Assembly: GCA_039621445.1 (NCBI GenBank)
Contig: CP154956.1
Location: 33,267,437 to 33,331,436 of the forward strand
Origin: Euglena gracilis
Lineage: Eukaryota; Euglenida; Euglenophyceae; Euglenales
DNA: 64,000 nt
Reading direction: 5' to 3'
Part shown: piece after piece, positions 1-11,192 of the stretch
How the letters are laid out: each line of letters starts with the position of its first letter
How positions within the stretch are numbered: the first letter of the stretch is position 1
The notes under the pieces: generated by a model
The model's input: the letters and a program-made list of their open reading frames with translations, nothing else
The model's database searches: none
What the model was told of the DNA's origin: nothing
Translations under genes and position numbers: made by a program

Positions 1-318
1 TGACAAAAACAGATGAAAAAAACATAAGCTTAGACAGCCGGGAATGCACTTTTGTTGTTGAGTCACAAAAATTTGGCAATTCTGGTGAAAATACACATAT
101 GCACATTTCCGAAGCGTGCGCATTCCGGATGGTTCCATGCCTCTTCCAGCCTTTCCAGACTGGGTGTAAACACCACAAATCTGAGCTGTTTGAGTTCACC
201 ACGACCACAAAAGACCGCCCCCTTGTTTTCTGGTTCAGCTACATATCATGCTGGTTGCACCTATTTCGCGACGACTGCAGTGCAGTGCGCGGCGGGACAC
301 ACACTTGGAGGACTCCAA

Positions 319-368
<50 letters not shown>

Positions 369-1019
369 GTGTGTGCGTGTGGGTGGGTGGGTGGGTGGCC
401 CAGACCTTCCCCTGGTCTGGAGGGGGTGGTTCAACCCCCCCTCCCCCTGTACAAAACCAACACTAACTCAATACCCTGAGAGTTGCTACAGGGTTGGTAG
501 TGAGTAACCCAGGGTTCGACGTAAGGGCAAGTGGGATCATCCAAGGACTGCAGGTGTCCCCACTATCGACTCTGTCATGTCGCCGAGATGAGCTTTTGGG
601 TCAAATCCACCAATTTTGAAAAATGTCGGCCAAATAGACCCAAGGGGCCCTCTACCTCCCCCAGAACGTTCTGGCCATCTGAATGCTTGGTCCATGTTCT
701 GGCTGGATTCCAGTCCAAAACGTTTTCTATTTTGGGGGGTTTTGGGGGTTATCTCAGAAGCTTTTGACCCCAAAATGGTCATAACTTGGGCTACATACCA
801 AGCTAGGGGAAAGCAAAATATGGTTGGATGGGGCATTCCTTGGGGTTAATAAAATGCATCCAAATTTTCACAACCCCAAATTGACCAACGCAAGGGTAGA
901 CATGGCCAGACACCACAGAAAGGCTACAAGCCCGACAAACAGGAAAGGAAAAAAAGGAATGCCGAGGAGGGCAGGGTGGAACAGAGCACAGACACACCCG
1001 CAGGAAAATGGACTTGTAC
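1..1019. other. Non-coding flank with an element end
   Basis: Apart from the GT repeat I see no supportable gene. At 511-526 lies CAGGGTTCGACGTAAGG, which closely matches the terminus of the transposon-like element at 33,662 and is probably one end of a diverged or truncated relative. Confidence 0.5.
320..398. repeat. (GT)n microsatellite passing into (GGGT)n
   Basis: About 40 bp of pure GT, then interrupted GT and GGGT units. The Val/Cys-rich open frames across it are artefacts of the repeat. Confidence 0.97.
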
Positions 1020-1172
1020 GTGGGGAATGTCTGCGCCATGGTGAACAGGGCACTGGACAGGATCTCGAGCCGGACTCGGTGCCAGACCACTGTGCAGCCC
1101 CCGATGAAGGAACAAACAACCCACTGCCATTTCGGAATTCGGGGCGGGACCATAGCCTCCCTCCAATGTCTC
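1020..1172 (-). CDS. Candidate internal exon of a membrane protein (unrecognised)
   Basis: The minus strand has a pyrimidine-rich acceptor ending in gtttag at 1173, an open stretch of about 50 codons, and a GTACAA donor at 1018-1019. The frame is G/C-rich at codon position 3. It encodes a basic, Trp-containing start (RHWREAMVPPRIPKWQW), then a hydrophobic stretch (VVCSFIGG) and a second apolar stretch (LSSALFTMAQTF), so one or two membrane segments are plausible. Entry phase 2, exit phase 2. I do not recognise the family and found no partner exon; its 3' neighbours would lie below position 1020 or outside the window. An overlapping frame in the same exon starting MEGGYGP is less likely because it is rich in His/Pro and lacks the codon bias. 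Confidence 0.35.
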
Positions 1173-1633
1173 CTAAACACATACCGAAACACAGGAAAAA
1201 TAAAAAAGAAACGTCTGTGTCCATTTCCCCCAGTCAACAGGAAACCATGTAGCATTGGGGGAGGGAGCGTCGTCCGCGGTCATTTGGGTGGAAAACCACC
1301 CAAATTACCGGCACGAACGATGCAGTGGAGTGCTCGAGGCTCTGCTGTGTTGCATCTGCCCAGGGCTTGGAGAAGTTCCTGCAAGGAAAAGCGCTTTTGG
1401 GGGCTGCTCATAACTATGTGGAGAGCTTATCGTGAAAAACCAAATGAAAAATATAACGAACAATAAACATAAGATCAAATTAAAATAATGGGGCACTTCT
1501 GAGGAAAACTGAGGAAAAGATAACGAAATACTGCAAAATAAATATTTTTCTATTGTACTAATAAAACAAAAAAAGAGGCGAGAAATATATTGAAATATAA
1601 AATACTAAGGACAATTTTAAAGAGATATAGAAA

Positions 1634-1800
1634 TACATACATACATACATACATACATACATACATACATACATACATACATACATACATACATACATAC
1701 ATACATACATACATACATACATACATACTTACATACATGCATGCATGCATGCATGCATGCATGCATGCATACATACATACATACATACATACATACAAAC
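1634..1800. repeat. (ATAC)n / (ATGC)n compound microsatellite
   Basis: About 100 bp of ATAC, then about 35 bp of ATGC, then ATAC again. The Tyr-Val-Cys-Met frames across it are not genes. Confidence 0.97.
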
Positions 1801-2494
1801 AGACATATCGAATGTGTATAGGAATACATAGGTTAAGGCTTACAAACAAAATTGTGAGTCCATCATTTCTCAAAATCAACGTCGATCTTGTGAAATAAAA
1901 AAAAACAGGGAAAGCTGCTGTTCTTCATCTCATTCCACTTTATAGGCCACAAAATGTTCTATTAGGATTTCTGGCTGACATTAGAAGATCTTCACTGGGT
2001 CCGAGGTCACACGAGGATTTCTGAGGAGGGGGATAACAACACGGTGACGAGGTCAGAAATATCTTTGGGGGTTAAGCTGGCCAGCTGGAAAAGGGGGCTG
2101 CTTCCGCAAAGGGTGGAGATTGGGGGGGGGGGGGCAGGGAGGTCCTTAAAGAAATTAAAAAAAAACACTCCGCTGTCCCAGCACACTCAATGAAAATATA
2201 CAGGAAAATGGGTAAAGAAATTTGGCATTCTTCGGCGACAACTGGTCGACATCAGGGGGAAAAAACTGATTTTTGGCATCCTTGGACCATCGCCCATCCA
2301 CCCAAATCATCAAAAAAATGTGCTTTTTGGACTTTTTATTTATGGACCCCGTTCAAGTCCCAGTCCAGCCCTTGGTCGGCCCTTTGGCCGAAAGGGGGGC
2401 GGTCCTTAAGAAAATAAAAAAAAACTTTCCTGTCCCTTAAGGACCGCCCTGGGGGGGGGGGTCGATCCTGCTGCCTGTGGCTGGACCCGGTTGT

Positions 2495-2992
2495 CGGTAA
2501 ACCCCCCTCCAAATTTAAGCAACCCTTGGGCCCGTACCGCCCAACGCCCAAGTTTAAGCAACCCCCAATTTAGCTTACCTCGCAAACCTACCTTTAGCTT
2601 ACCTAGCAAATTTAGCAACCCTCTGGGGATCAATGAAAATACCGAATTGAAACAACCCCTACAACCGAGGTGAAAAAGAGGGAAAGTGCAGGAATATATG
2701 AAAGTGAAGCAAATAAATAAGCAAAGAAAAACAGCATAATTTCAGGGAAATTCAGGGGAAATAGTCAAACCTGGTGAGTCTGCATCATTGTTTGGACATC
2801 ATTATGTTGCTGCAGGCTCTCTTTTTTTTTGAACAAGAAGATACATTTTTGTTTCTGTTGACCATTTTAGTCTGAAATTATGCAACCCCTCGGCGTGCGT
2901 GGTGAAACCCAAATTTAAGCAACTGCTTGGACGGATCAGCTGAAACCCGAACTTAAGCAACGGGTTGCTTAAATTTGGGGGGGGGGTTACCA
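2495..2992. mobile_element. C/G-capped inverted-repeat element
   Basis: The left end reads GGTAAACCCCCCTCC then AAATTTAAGCAACCC. The right end is its inverse: GGGTTGCTTAAATTT then GGGGGGGGGGTTACC. The inverted repeats are about 28 bp. The interior is non-coding. Further copies of the AAATTTAAGCAACC word in both orientations at 2,900-3,760 suggest nested or tandem relatives. Superfamily unknown. Confidence 0.6.
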
Positions 2993-5796
2993 GGTTTGCT
3001 GGGGGAGGTCCAGCTCAGACTGGAAAATTTGGGCTGGCTGGAAAAAGGCTGATGGATGACCCCCCCCCCCTTCCCCCCATGGGATCTCTGTGCTGGAGTT
3101 GGCCCTGACTGGGGGTCGAACCAGGTACCAGGAAATTGAAACGACAAAATAAAAAAAGCCAATGATACATGGAAATCGGTTTTTGACCCAAAGTTTGCCC
3201 TGGCCAGCCCTTTCCCTGGACCTCTCTGAATTCCTTCCCTCTGCCCCCCCCCACCCCGGAATTTGAGCATCCCGTTGCTTAAATCTGGGTTTCACCGCAC
3301 CCGCTGGCCGCTGGGGGGGGGGGCTTAAATTCAGACCAAACGGTCAACAGAGAAAATGTCTCTCCTTGTTCACTTATAATTAAATTATAATTAAACATTT
3401 ATTAATTATTATTGCATTAATTATAATTAAACACAGGATAATTGAAGGGAGGAGGTCCTTTTCAGAGCAACAGAGTGTACAAGATAAAAAGGACCGACCA
3501 AAAAGAAAAATCGCATCGCAAAAAAGAAAAACAAAAAAAAAAAAAAAACAAACCAGAAAAAAAAAAAAAATCGCAAAAACGGTTCAAACTCAACAGGGTT
3601 GATTATTTTTTCCACCTGTTAGGCTATTATTGCTCATTTAAGCTGCTTAGATTTCAAATTTTCCTATATTTCCCCCTCCTTTTAACTCAGTTTCAGGGGT
3701 TGCTTAAATTTCGGTCCCTTGGGGGTTGCTGAAATTTGGGGGGGGGGGGGTTGGGCCCCTGCCAACTTGGGAAACTACCTGAATAACCCCATTTTTTAGA
3801 GGAGGGGGTTAAAGTCCAATTGTTGGGAGGAAGGGACCTGCGGGTCAGAAGCTTGGAGGCCCCGTGGAGGGGATTTCGGGTCCGCCACCTCTGGCAGGGG
3901 CAGTCGAGAGGCTTGGCCCTGCCTTGTCTTCTCGATGGCCTGGGGGTGGGCCAGAATGCCAGATGGGGGAGACGGGGAGGGGGCTACGAACGTGTTGGGG
4001 AAAGAACACCGTGAGTGAGTGCCAATCGCTGTTTGGAACGTGAACTCCTTTCTGCAGTCTGTACAAAAATGACGGGAAACAAAAATGACGGGGAAAGGAA
4101 CTATGGGAAATTTTCGATTTTGAAGAAATTCATGATGGGGAAATTCAACTTTCCACAGAAAATGGTGAGAAGTTTTCCCTCTTGTAATGAATTTTTTTGG
4201 CAAAAAAAGCAATTCAAAGTTTCAAAGAGTGGTCAAAATGGTTGTATGGGTATTTTTTTATGATTTTTCATTAGAAACAGACTCCAAATCAACCATATGT
4301 CATGCCCTCATCTTTTTGTGCCTGAAATTTGACCACCCCTGAACGTGGTTCCTCCAAAGGGGTGTAGAAAGACAGGGGGGAAATGACGGAAAGGGAAACT
4401 ATAGGGAAATCTAGGTGTTTTCCCATTATTTTTGTTCCCCTGTCATTTTTGTCCAGACTGTGCTGCCAGGGTAGCAGCATCGGCCCAAAGTCCTGATTTG
4501 AAGGCTTGAGAGTGGCTGCTCCCTAGAATAATTTTCAACAGGCACCTTCTGGAGGATACACAAGAAATCACCCATGTGCAAATTCACCTGCATTTGCATC
4601 TTGTTTCGTCTGACTTCCTTTACAGATTCACAGGCACTGGTTCAGTGTTTGGGAATGCAGCACAATTTATGACTTCAACACTTATCGTTCGCCCATTCCA
4701 CAATGACAGTGGAAAAGGGGCAGTGAAGAAAACCTCATACGAACCCAGGGGAAAGCGAAAATTTCCAACAGCCTCATTTTGCAAACACCTCATCCAAGCA
4801 AGAAGCATCCTGGTACAGTTAGGGTTGAGTCAGTTAGTAGACCGACATTCCCTCATTAGGCAAGAGCTCCCCCAAAAAAATAAATTGGTCCAGGGAGCAG
4901 TAGTTTAAAGTTAAGTTTAAAACTATCAAATTCTGCCTGACAGTGGGGTGGACCCCCCCTCTGATGGGGGGGATCCTGCCAGCACCTTTTTCCCCAGACG
5001 GCCTACGGGACCCCCTGGGGGTCCTTGAGAAAACACTTTCTCCAATCCATCGATAGCATTGTAACAGAAAATACAGAAAACTGTCAACCCCATCCAGGCA
5101 CGTTAAAGGAAATGGACACACCCCCATCAAACAACTGCCCCCCCTGGAGGTCAGTAATTTCAGGCTTCCAGAAAAAATGCTTTGGAAGAATCTTCCTACA
5201 ACAACTCAGAGAGACCAGACCTCTGGAAGCACCACCACTCGATCAGGAAACCGGTGCTGCTGCAACAGGGGCGGCCTGGAGGCCTTGTGCATGGCGGTTG
5301 GAACGAAGAGCGGGAAGGGAGAGGACAGGTCGTCGGAGGGATCACCACATCGTGGAAAGGGCGCCTGTGAAAGGTATGGGTGGCGGTGAGATCAGGGCAC
5401 CGGCCAGAGAACGGAACCCACCCGCTGCTGTTGCATTCCCATTCTTTGGGCCTTTGGCCCGCTGACACCGGGCGAATGGTTTGTCATCGTCCCTCAGGCA
5501 TACTGGAAAACAAGCAGGCCAGGGCGGGCAAATACTAGCATCTTGGGAGTGGCCAAAAATGGGGGGTTTTGGGAGATCTAGAGGGCAGCAAAACCAATGC
5601 AGCAGCAGAGTGCCTGCCAGCCTGCTCACAACAAATCACATCTGGTGGGACGAAATGAACTGCATAAATGTTGTTTCTGCAAAATCTTTTCTTTGGGTTA
5701 GATCAAGTCAGCCACAGAAACCAACAAGAGAATTGCACCGATGTGATACGCCTGACGTTGTTGCTCCTCTTGCTCATATTGTTTTTTGCTTTGTTG

Positions 5797-5821
5797 TTGT
5801 TGTTGTTGTCGTTGCTGCTGC

Positions 5822-5853
<32 letters not shown>

Positions 5854-5935
5854 GTGGTGGTGTCGTCGTCGTCGTCGCCGTTGTTATTGGTGTTGGTGTT
5901 GGTGTTGGTGGTGGCGGTGTTGTCATCGCCGCCGT
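5797..5935. repeat. (GTT)n/(CTG)n/(GTC)n trinucleotide repeat
   Basis: Interrupted trinucleotide tract; homopolymeric Leu, Val, Asn or Ser frames in it are artefacts. Confidence 0.95.
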
Positions 5936-6222
5936 CGTCATCTTTAATAGTTGCTAATTGGTAACACCCCCTCCCTTCAATCAGTATCCCAGCGACTTGG
6001 TTAAAACGTTCAAAATGAACGAATGATGGCCCAGGAAAAGGGAGGTTCAACCAAAAAAATAACTGTGCCACACTAGAGGTTCGTCAGTCATTCATCCAGA
6101 GTGGGGAGAGGGCAGTGCAGAATGAGATGCTGGGGGCAACGCCCACCACAGGGAAAAGCCAGCACGGAGGTCAGCACGCAAGTGGCTTGGTTGCAGATTT
6201 TGCCATAGTTGCTGGGGTGACC

Positions 6223-6298
6223 TCAGTAGAAAACTTTATGCTTCGAGGCAGCGGGCGTTCGGCACTGCGGGCAGGAATCTAATGGCTCACAGCAAAGC
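6223..6298 (-). CDS. UEV-RING gene, last exon with RING CPxC and stop
   Basis: Acceptor ccatcag joins exactly in phase with RING exon A. Encodes LCCEPLDSCPQCRTPAASK and ends HKVFY-stop at 6,223-6,225. CPQCR is the final zinc-ligand pair of a RING. Confidence 0.8.
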
Positions 6299-9200
6299 CT
6301 GATGGAGGGAGAGGACCCTTTGGAGTAGACCCTTTTGACCGCACAACTCGCTGCCAAAAAATGGGATTTGACAGACAATAACACACTACTTTGATATGAA
6401 ACAAAAATTATACAACTATGGTGTACTTTATGAGTTTTCCAACACATAATTTATACATGTGCATTGTATATTATATTTCAAAAAATAATTTACGATAATA
6501 CAAAAGCAATGCAAATAATACACCAGTGGTGCCTCGCTTTTATACTGAAGGGTTAGAATGTCACATGAAGCAAGGGGAGTCCGAATGACGTTTGGGGATG
6601 GATCCTTGCACTGAGACAACATCACAGGGTATATGGTGAGTTGTTCTTTAACCCCCCCAATTTATGACCCTCCTCCAAAGTTAAAACCCCTAACTTAAAC
6701 CCCTCCCCCCCAAAATAGACCTCCCTTAAGCCGACCCCCTCCTCACTGTGCAAAGCGCCGGGGACTGTGAAAAACTTCTCTGGAAATATTACCGAAACCC
6801 CCCGATCATAATTGTATATTATATTTGATTATTATACAAAATTGATGCAAATTGCGACATAACAAAACATGGTAAATCCCAGTTTATGCCAATTTAAGCA
6901 TGGGCCTGTTTAAACTTCTTTCTTGATTGACCAGGGCCCCCCCAAAAACTGTCAATTTTCGGGTTTCCAAAAACACCAAAATTTCGCACCATCCCCAAAT
7001 TTAAGTTTCCCCCCGAAGGTTTCCAGCAACAGATCCGAAATTAAGACCCTGTGCAAAAAGACAGTCCCAAGGCGTGCCTCAGCCCCAATTACGTGGCACA
7101 CAAGAGCGGGGCGCCATACTGGCAGCAGCACACGTGCCCGCACGGCAGGAAGACGACGCACTTCCGGGCGTCAAGGCACACACAGCACAGGGCGTCGTCT
7201 GAGGGTCGGGACACCGTGGCGGAGGAGGCTGGGGGCAGGGGGCGGCTGGGGCGGCAGCGGAGAGGCTTGGCAGCCGCAGCCCTCCCCCCTAACAACCTGT
7301 GCCGAGGCTGGGCCCAAACCATTTGGCAGACACGCAGGGACGGGCTCGCCAGGCACGGCGGCGACAGCGGGACCCCCTGGGCTCGGGGATGGCCGATGGC
7401 TGAGTGTCAGCGATGCGAGGGGATCCTCCCGGTGAACGGAACACGTCTGATTCAAAGTCGCCCACACAAACAAGACATATTTCTTTTCTCGGGCTGAAGA
7501 CCCTGAGGCTGCAAGAAATGAGAGGTGACCACATGATATGTATGTGATAATAAGCCCAAAAAATATAATAATAGGGTGGAAAGTTTGGTTGTCCGATATA
7601 CCTGATGGGTGGGAAGCTTTGGCTCTTTATTGAAATACATAGGGCTTAAAAAATTTTCTTTGTCAAAAACTTTCAAATAAATAATTACTTCCAAAAAACT
7701 GTTGATCCTTAAAAAAAAACGTTTTTGGTGCCGAAAGCGGAAAATTTTGATTTGCTGAAACCCCATTGTCACTAACATTCAGCTTCCCCCCATCCACGTT
7801 GGTTCGGGATCGAGATGCGCGGTGTGTGTTGGGCATATGAGGAGTTTCCAGGCCACGAGGCAGGATCCCCGGTGAGCGGGGATCGGGGGACGGCCTGCCC
7901 CGGAGGGGACGGGAGGGTTGCGATGGTGCAGCAGCCTGACTGACGCGTCAAAGGCCACCCGAATCTGCAACGGTGATTGCACTCGTGCACTTATTTGTCC
8001 TTTGGAGAGTCCTACGGGTGCGGAATTGATTCAAGAGGCTGGGCAGAGAAAGGTTGATCTGGAGCAAGATCTGGCCTCCAGCAAATTTGCTGCTGTGCTC
8101 AGAAAACAAGAACTGTGAAAAAGAGTAAAAAAACCCATCCCGCACTGATGTTCAAGTCTCCGTAGCACGTCGAGTTCAATTTTTTTGCTTATCTTTCCAC
8201 TTTGTACACGTTATCAGACAGTGAGTATCCTGGCCATGGGTTGGCAACAAAAATTATCACCTGAAGAACAGCTCGATATTTCTCAAACCTGGGACAGCGG
8301 GACCATTCCTTGATTGGGCACGATGGCATTCCTTGATTGAGACGACGCCAAAAACAAACGGGTCAGACTGCCGGATGGGCCGAGCTGGAACAGAGTGGTG
8401 GTCCTGTGCGGGTGCTGGTGGCAGACTGTCACACGCTGGGGCGTCAGCCCCAATCTGGCATGCCACGGGGAATGGGGACAAAAAAAGTAGCTGGCACCAG
8501 AATCATCCTTTCATCCCTTTTCGCATCATCGAATGGCGGAAAACTTCCTGCGTGAGTTTCGTTGCAAACTTCATCAACAGGCACAAAGGATCGCAAATCG
8601 CCCAGTTTTTATACATTTTTCTGCACTGTGGATGGGGAGAAATCTGGACAAATTTCACGCACTTCCTGGTTCCACGCACCAGAATCTGGAGGAAGAAAGC
8701 AACCATGCTTTGTATAAAACTTGTCAGCCAAGAGCATGCAGGATTAGCCAGGAGGAGGCACCAGGCGTGGTTCTCGAAATGGCTCCTCCTGGAACAAAGC
8801 GGCGCAAAACCAGGGACCTTGCCCACAGCTCCCACTCCGCTCAGGATTGGCCGTTGGTTATCACCCATTTGTTGGGTTGTTTCTTCCAAAATGACCGGCT
8901 CACCTCCTGGGGGGAGAGGAGGCAGGCACACCTTCACCACTTCCCAGTCATGTGCCCTGCCAGGGCTGTCTGCATAGCGCACCTGAGCAGACAAAGCAGG
9001 GAAATGAATTAATCAAAGACCCTTGGCCGATGCGACCGCCTGCTTCACACACAGCTGTTTCATTTTTAGGGGGGAAATTGAAATATTCTGCCTCCGTGCC
9101 CAGCCCAGCCCCCCCCCCCAGCCCAATGAGTAGCCCATGGGGGCCTCTCGTTAATTATTAACACCTCTTTGTCCATGCCCACCGGGGAAGACGGGAGAGT

Positions 9201-11192
9201 GAGAATTGAGGAGGGAGAATTCAGAATTCAGAATTCAGAATTCAGAATTCAGATGAGAATTCAGCAGGGAGAACTCCACCTCAGCCTTTGCCAAACCCCA
9301 ACTTTGGTTGGAGGGGAAATGGAATCCAAATATAACACCGGGGGTGGGACTAAAAAACAAACTGTGAATATATGGAGGGCGTGATAGGTGATGTGCCACC
9401 AACTTGCCAGGCAGACCTTTTCAACGTCATGCGCAGCATCAGGCATCCTCATATCAATGTCCAGCGTCTCGGCAATCGCCTGCACCAGTGCCACCTGCGG
9501 GGTCAGGCAAACTCTGACCTTACCGGCCAAATAAAACAAAAAATCAGAAAACACAAGTGAAGAGAAGAGACCATTTGAAGAAAAAAATGCAAAAAATATC
9601 CCAGATGGCCAAGGTTCCTTGGTCGGATGGGGGTTGGAAATGTGTTGCTGAATGCCAAGCAAAAAAAAATGAAAACGGAAACGACAATGAACCCCAAGCC
9701 CCAGTAATACACTTTCTTGGCACACATCTCACTTGATGTGAAATGCGGCCCAACCACTGCCCCCCCCCCCCCGCACCACCCTGCCCACCCTTTGGCCCGC
9801 TGGCACGGAAGGGGCACACGAGAGAGCTCTGGTTGGGGTGCCAGGCGGTGATGCATGGGTGGTACACTTTGCCCGTCCCAGGTTCCACGTGGGGATGGTC
9901 CGGCCGGAGGGGCATGCAGGGCACCACTGCCACCTCTGTGCCAGGCCTCCTTCCTCCCAGCCGCTGAAGGTTTGGGGGGGGGACAGATCAATGAATTGGA
10001 CTCGCAAATCGAGCAGCCCCGGCTTGGCACACCTTTGTCGGCCTACCTGGAGGAGGCGCAACAAGCAGTGGGGGGGGGGGAGTTTGCTGATGCAGGCCAA
10101 AATGGGTACTCAAAACTTCCAGCCCCTCGACTCTTCAGCGTGCACAACACTTTTTGTGTGTAACACTTTTGGCCTTGTGCCCACTTCAATGGGTGGAACG
10201 TTCGGGTTGCATTTGGAGCCCTTGGTGTGCATGGGCTCCCAAAGCGAGGCACCCCTCCGGGTCATTTTGACACATACACACGCATGCATGCACGCACGCA
10301 CGTACACGCACACAAGCCAACAACCCCATTGGGGAAGTTCTTGCGGAAATAAGGAAAACAGACGCCTGGTCAGGGTAGGCCAGCGGGTGTGCCTCAGGGA
10401 CGGTGATACGCATCGGCAACAGCGATCCGGAGGGCAGCGGCACAGCGCCGACCACGAGGAGGTGCAACTGTGGTGAGTGTTGTACAAACGCCGGGGGCGC
10501 TCATCCGGGCCGAACCGCAGATCCGTTTTCACAATTTGGGGGGGGGGGGCTCAAGCTTAAACAACAAGTTCCCACTCTTACTTCTCACAGAGAACAGTGA
10601 TCAAAGTGGGATTCCACAGCGAAGCAACAATAACCTTGTAAAAAAATACCCATCTTGGTTGCTGGCAGAGGCAGAAACTCGCTGAAAAAAGAACTTGAAA
10701 AACTTGCGGTAAGTTGTGTCAGTGATCCCCTTTTCTGGGAGTCATTGTTCAGTCAGTGTTCGACTGCAAAGTGACAAAGGTGTGGCACACCCGATTGCCA
10801 AATGGCCGGGCTACAGCTCGCATGTCGGGGTAGGCCTGCGCCAGGGCCCCTGACACGCACACCATGCGGAGATGGCTGCCAGCGGTGCCGGCTGACCAGA
10901 TGGGAGTCGGGGATCAAACCTCGTCGGGCAGGTCTGGCTGATCGGAGCAAATGAGGAAGTGGGGCGGGGGCACCCACTGTTGGCCTGAAGAACCTTGCTC
11001 CACCGTGGCGGGGGGGGGGGGGGGGCGTCAGGTGGCCATGGGGGGCGTGGCTACCAACTCTGCCCGGAGGCGCTTCTGGTGGACGTAGTGGGGGAGGCGG
11101 GCCAGCACCGCATCGAAGCCGTCCGCCCCCTCCGCCCTGCCGGCGCTCATCCAACCGCGGGCCTCGGCCTCGGACGCGGCATCGGACGCGAC
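6223..11192 (-). CDS. UEV (TSG101-type) plus RING finger protein, multi-exon gene
   Basis: Nine exons on the minus strand. Exons 1-5 build a ubiquitin E2 variant domain. In order: a basic N-terminal helix (HYVHQKRLRAE), a helix (AYPDMRAVARPF), a sheet segment (VVGAVPLPSG, matching the GTxPxPY strand of TSG101), MRITVPEAHP, then HVEPGTGKVYHP and W. The E2 catalytic Cys position is Tyr (GKVY), as in TSG101, so this should bind ubiquitin or a peptide rather than conjugate it. The last two exons form a RING (CCVC...CGHVCCC...CPQC), suggesting E3-type activity. Known TSG101 works in ESCRT-I sorting and has a coiled coil and steadiness box instead; I see neither here. Weak points: the exon 1/2 junction is out of phase by one base, exons 7 and 8 do not join in phase as drawn, and the first exon or start codon upstream of 11,192 was not found. 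That UEV and RING belong to one gene is inferred from strand, order and spacing. Confidence 0.7.
7102..7228 (-). CDS. UEV-RING gene, RING exon A
   Basis: Encodes DDALCCVCLDARKC, VVFLPCGHVCCC and QYGAPL, then a GTGTGC donor in phase 2. It supplies the first two Cys of the RING, the third Cys, the His and the fifth Cys. The position of the sixth ligand is Gly (or Tyr). The 5' border at the polypyrimidine-AG is my best guess; an upstream Pro/Ala/Arg-rich extension to about 7,300 is possible. Confidence 0.75.
7911..7964 (-). CDS. UEV-RING gene, candidate exon 7
   Basis: Acceptor ccgttgcag; IRVAFDASVRLLHHRNPP; possible donor GTCCCC. In phase with exon 6 but not with the next exon as drawn, so its 3' end or an intervening exon is uncertain. 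Confidence 0.4.
8932..8982 (-). CDS. UEV-RING gene, exon 6 (linker)
   Basis: Seventeen codons (VRYADSPGRAHDWEVVK) between ctgctcag and GTGTGC, phase 0. No domain recognised. Confidence 0.6.
9216..9263. repeat. (AGAATTC)n heptamer repeat
   Basis: Five to six tandem AGAATTC units, each containing the GAATTC palindrome. Confidence 0.95.
9417..9494 (-). CDS. UEV-RING gene, exon 5 (end of UEV)
   Basis: Acceptor ccccgcag; VALVQAIAETLDIDMRMPDA continues SSL of exon 4 as the C-terminal UEV helix (cf. SDLLGLIQ...FGDEPP). Phase 0 in and out; donor GTCTGC. Confidence 0.75.
9820..9933 (-). CDS. UEV-RING gene, exon 4 (former active-site region)
   Basis: 38 codons, donor GTGTGC after SSL. HVEPGTGKVYHP followed by ITAW matches HVDxxGKIYLPxLxxW of TSG101. 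Tyr stands where active E2s carry Cys, and a Cys sits three residues later. Confidence 0.8.
10366..10467 (-). CDS. UEV-RING gene, exon 3 (UEV beta sheet)
   Basis: Acceptor caccacag; 34 codons in phase 0. Contains GAVPLPSG and MRITVPEAHPLAYP, the beta-strand and PEAYPxxPP segment of UEV/E2 folds. The only donor that fits is a GC donor (CAG/gcgtct). Confidence 0.75.
10791..10849 (-). CDS. UEV-RING gene, exon 2
   Basis: Encodes ALAQAYPDMRAVARPFGNR; donor GTGTGC. Length and pattern match the second half of the first UEV helix. The canonical acceptor (tgtcag) gives phase 1, whereas exon 1 ends in phase 0. A join that places a single Gly here would restore the expected UEV length. Confidence 0.65.
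11055..11192 (-). CDS. UEV-RING gene, exon 1 found (start of UEV)
   Basis: Acceptor ccacccag at 11,193; 46 codons; donor GTAGCC after TTG. Ala/Glu-rich lead, then HYVHQKRLRAE, which aligns with the first UEV helix (YRDLTVRE region of TSG101). An upstream start exon is expected but not identified. Confidence 0.65.

Larger units (their letters stand above)
1173..6222. other. Spacer 3' of the UEV-RING gene: microsatellites and C/G-capped repeats
   Basis: No gene is supportable. The stretch holds the ATAC/ATGC microsatellite, the foldback element at 2,495-2,992, further G-run-linked inverted copies of the word AAATTTAAGCAACC at about 3,270-3,330 and 3,695-3,760, an A-rich run at 3,530-3,572, and a trinucleotide repeat at 5,797-5,935. 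The GC-richer patch at 5,200-5,470 has open frames on both strands but no convincing splice sites or motif. Confidence 0.6.

Noticed and set aside
1550-1898. Tyr/Val/Cys/Met and Ile/His/Thr frames
   Set aside because: Microsatellite translation.
7918-8118. Plus-strand frame with a helical C-terminal part (RKVDLEQDLASSKF)
   Set aside because: Short, isolated, opposite to the UEV-RING gene and without splice or start support.
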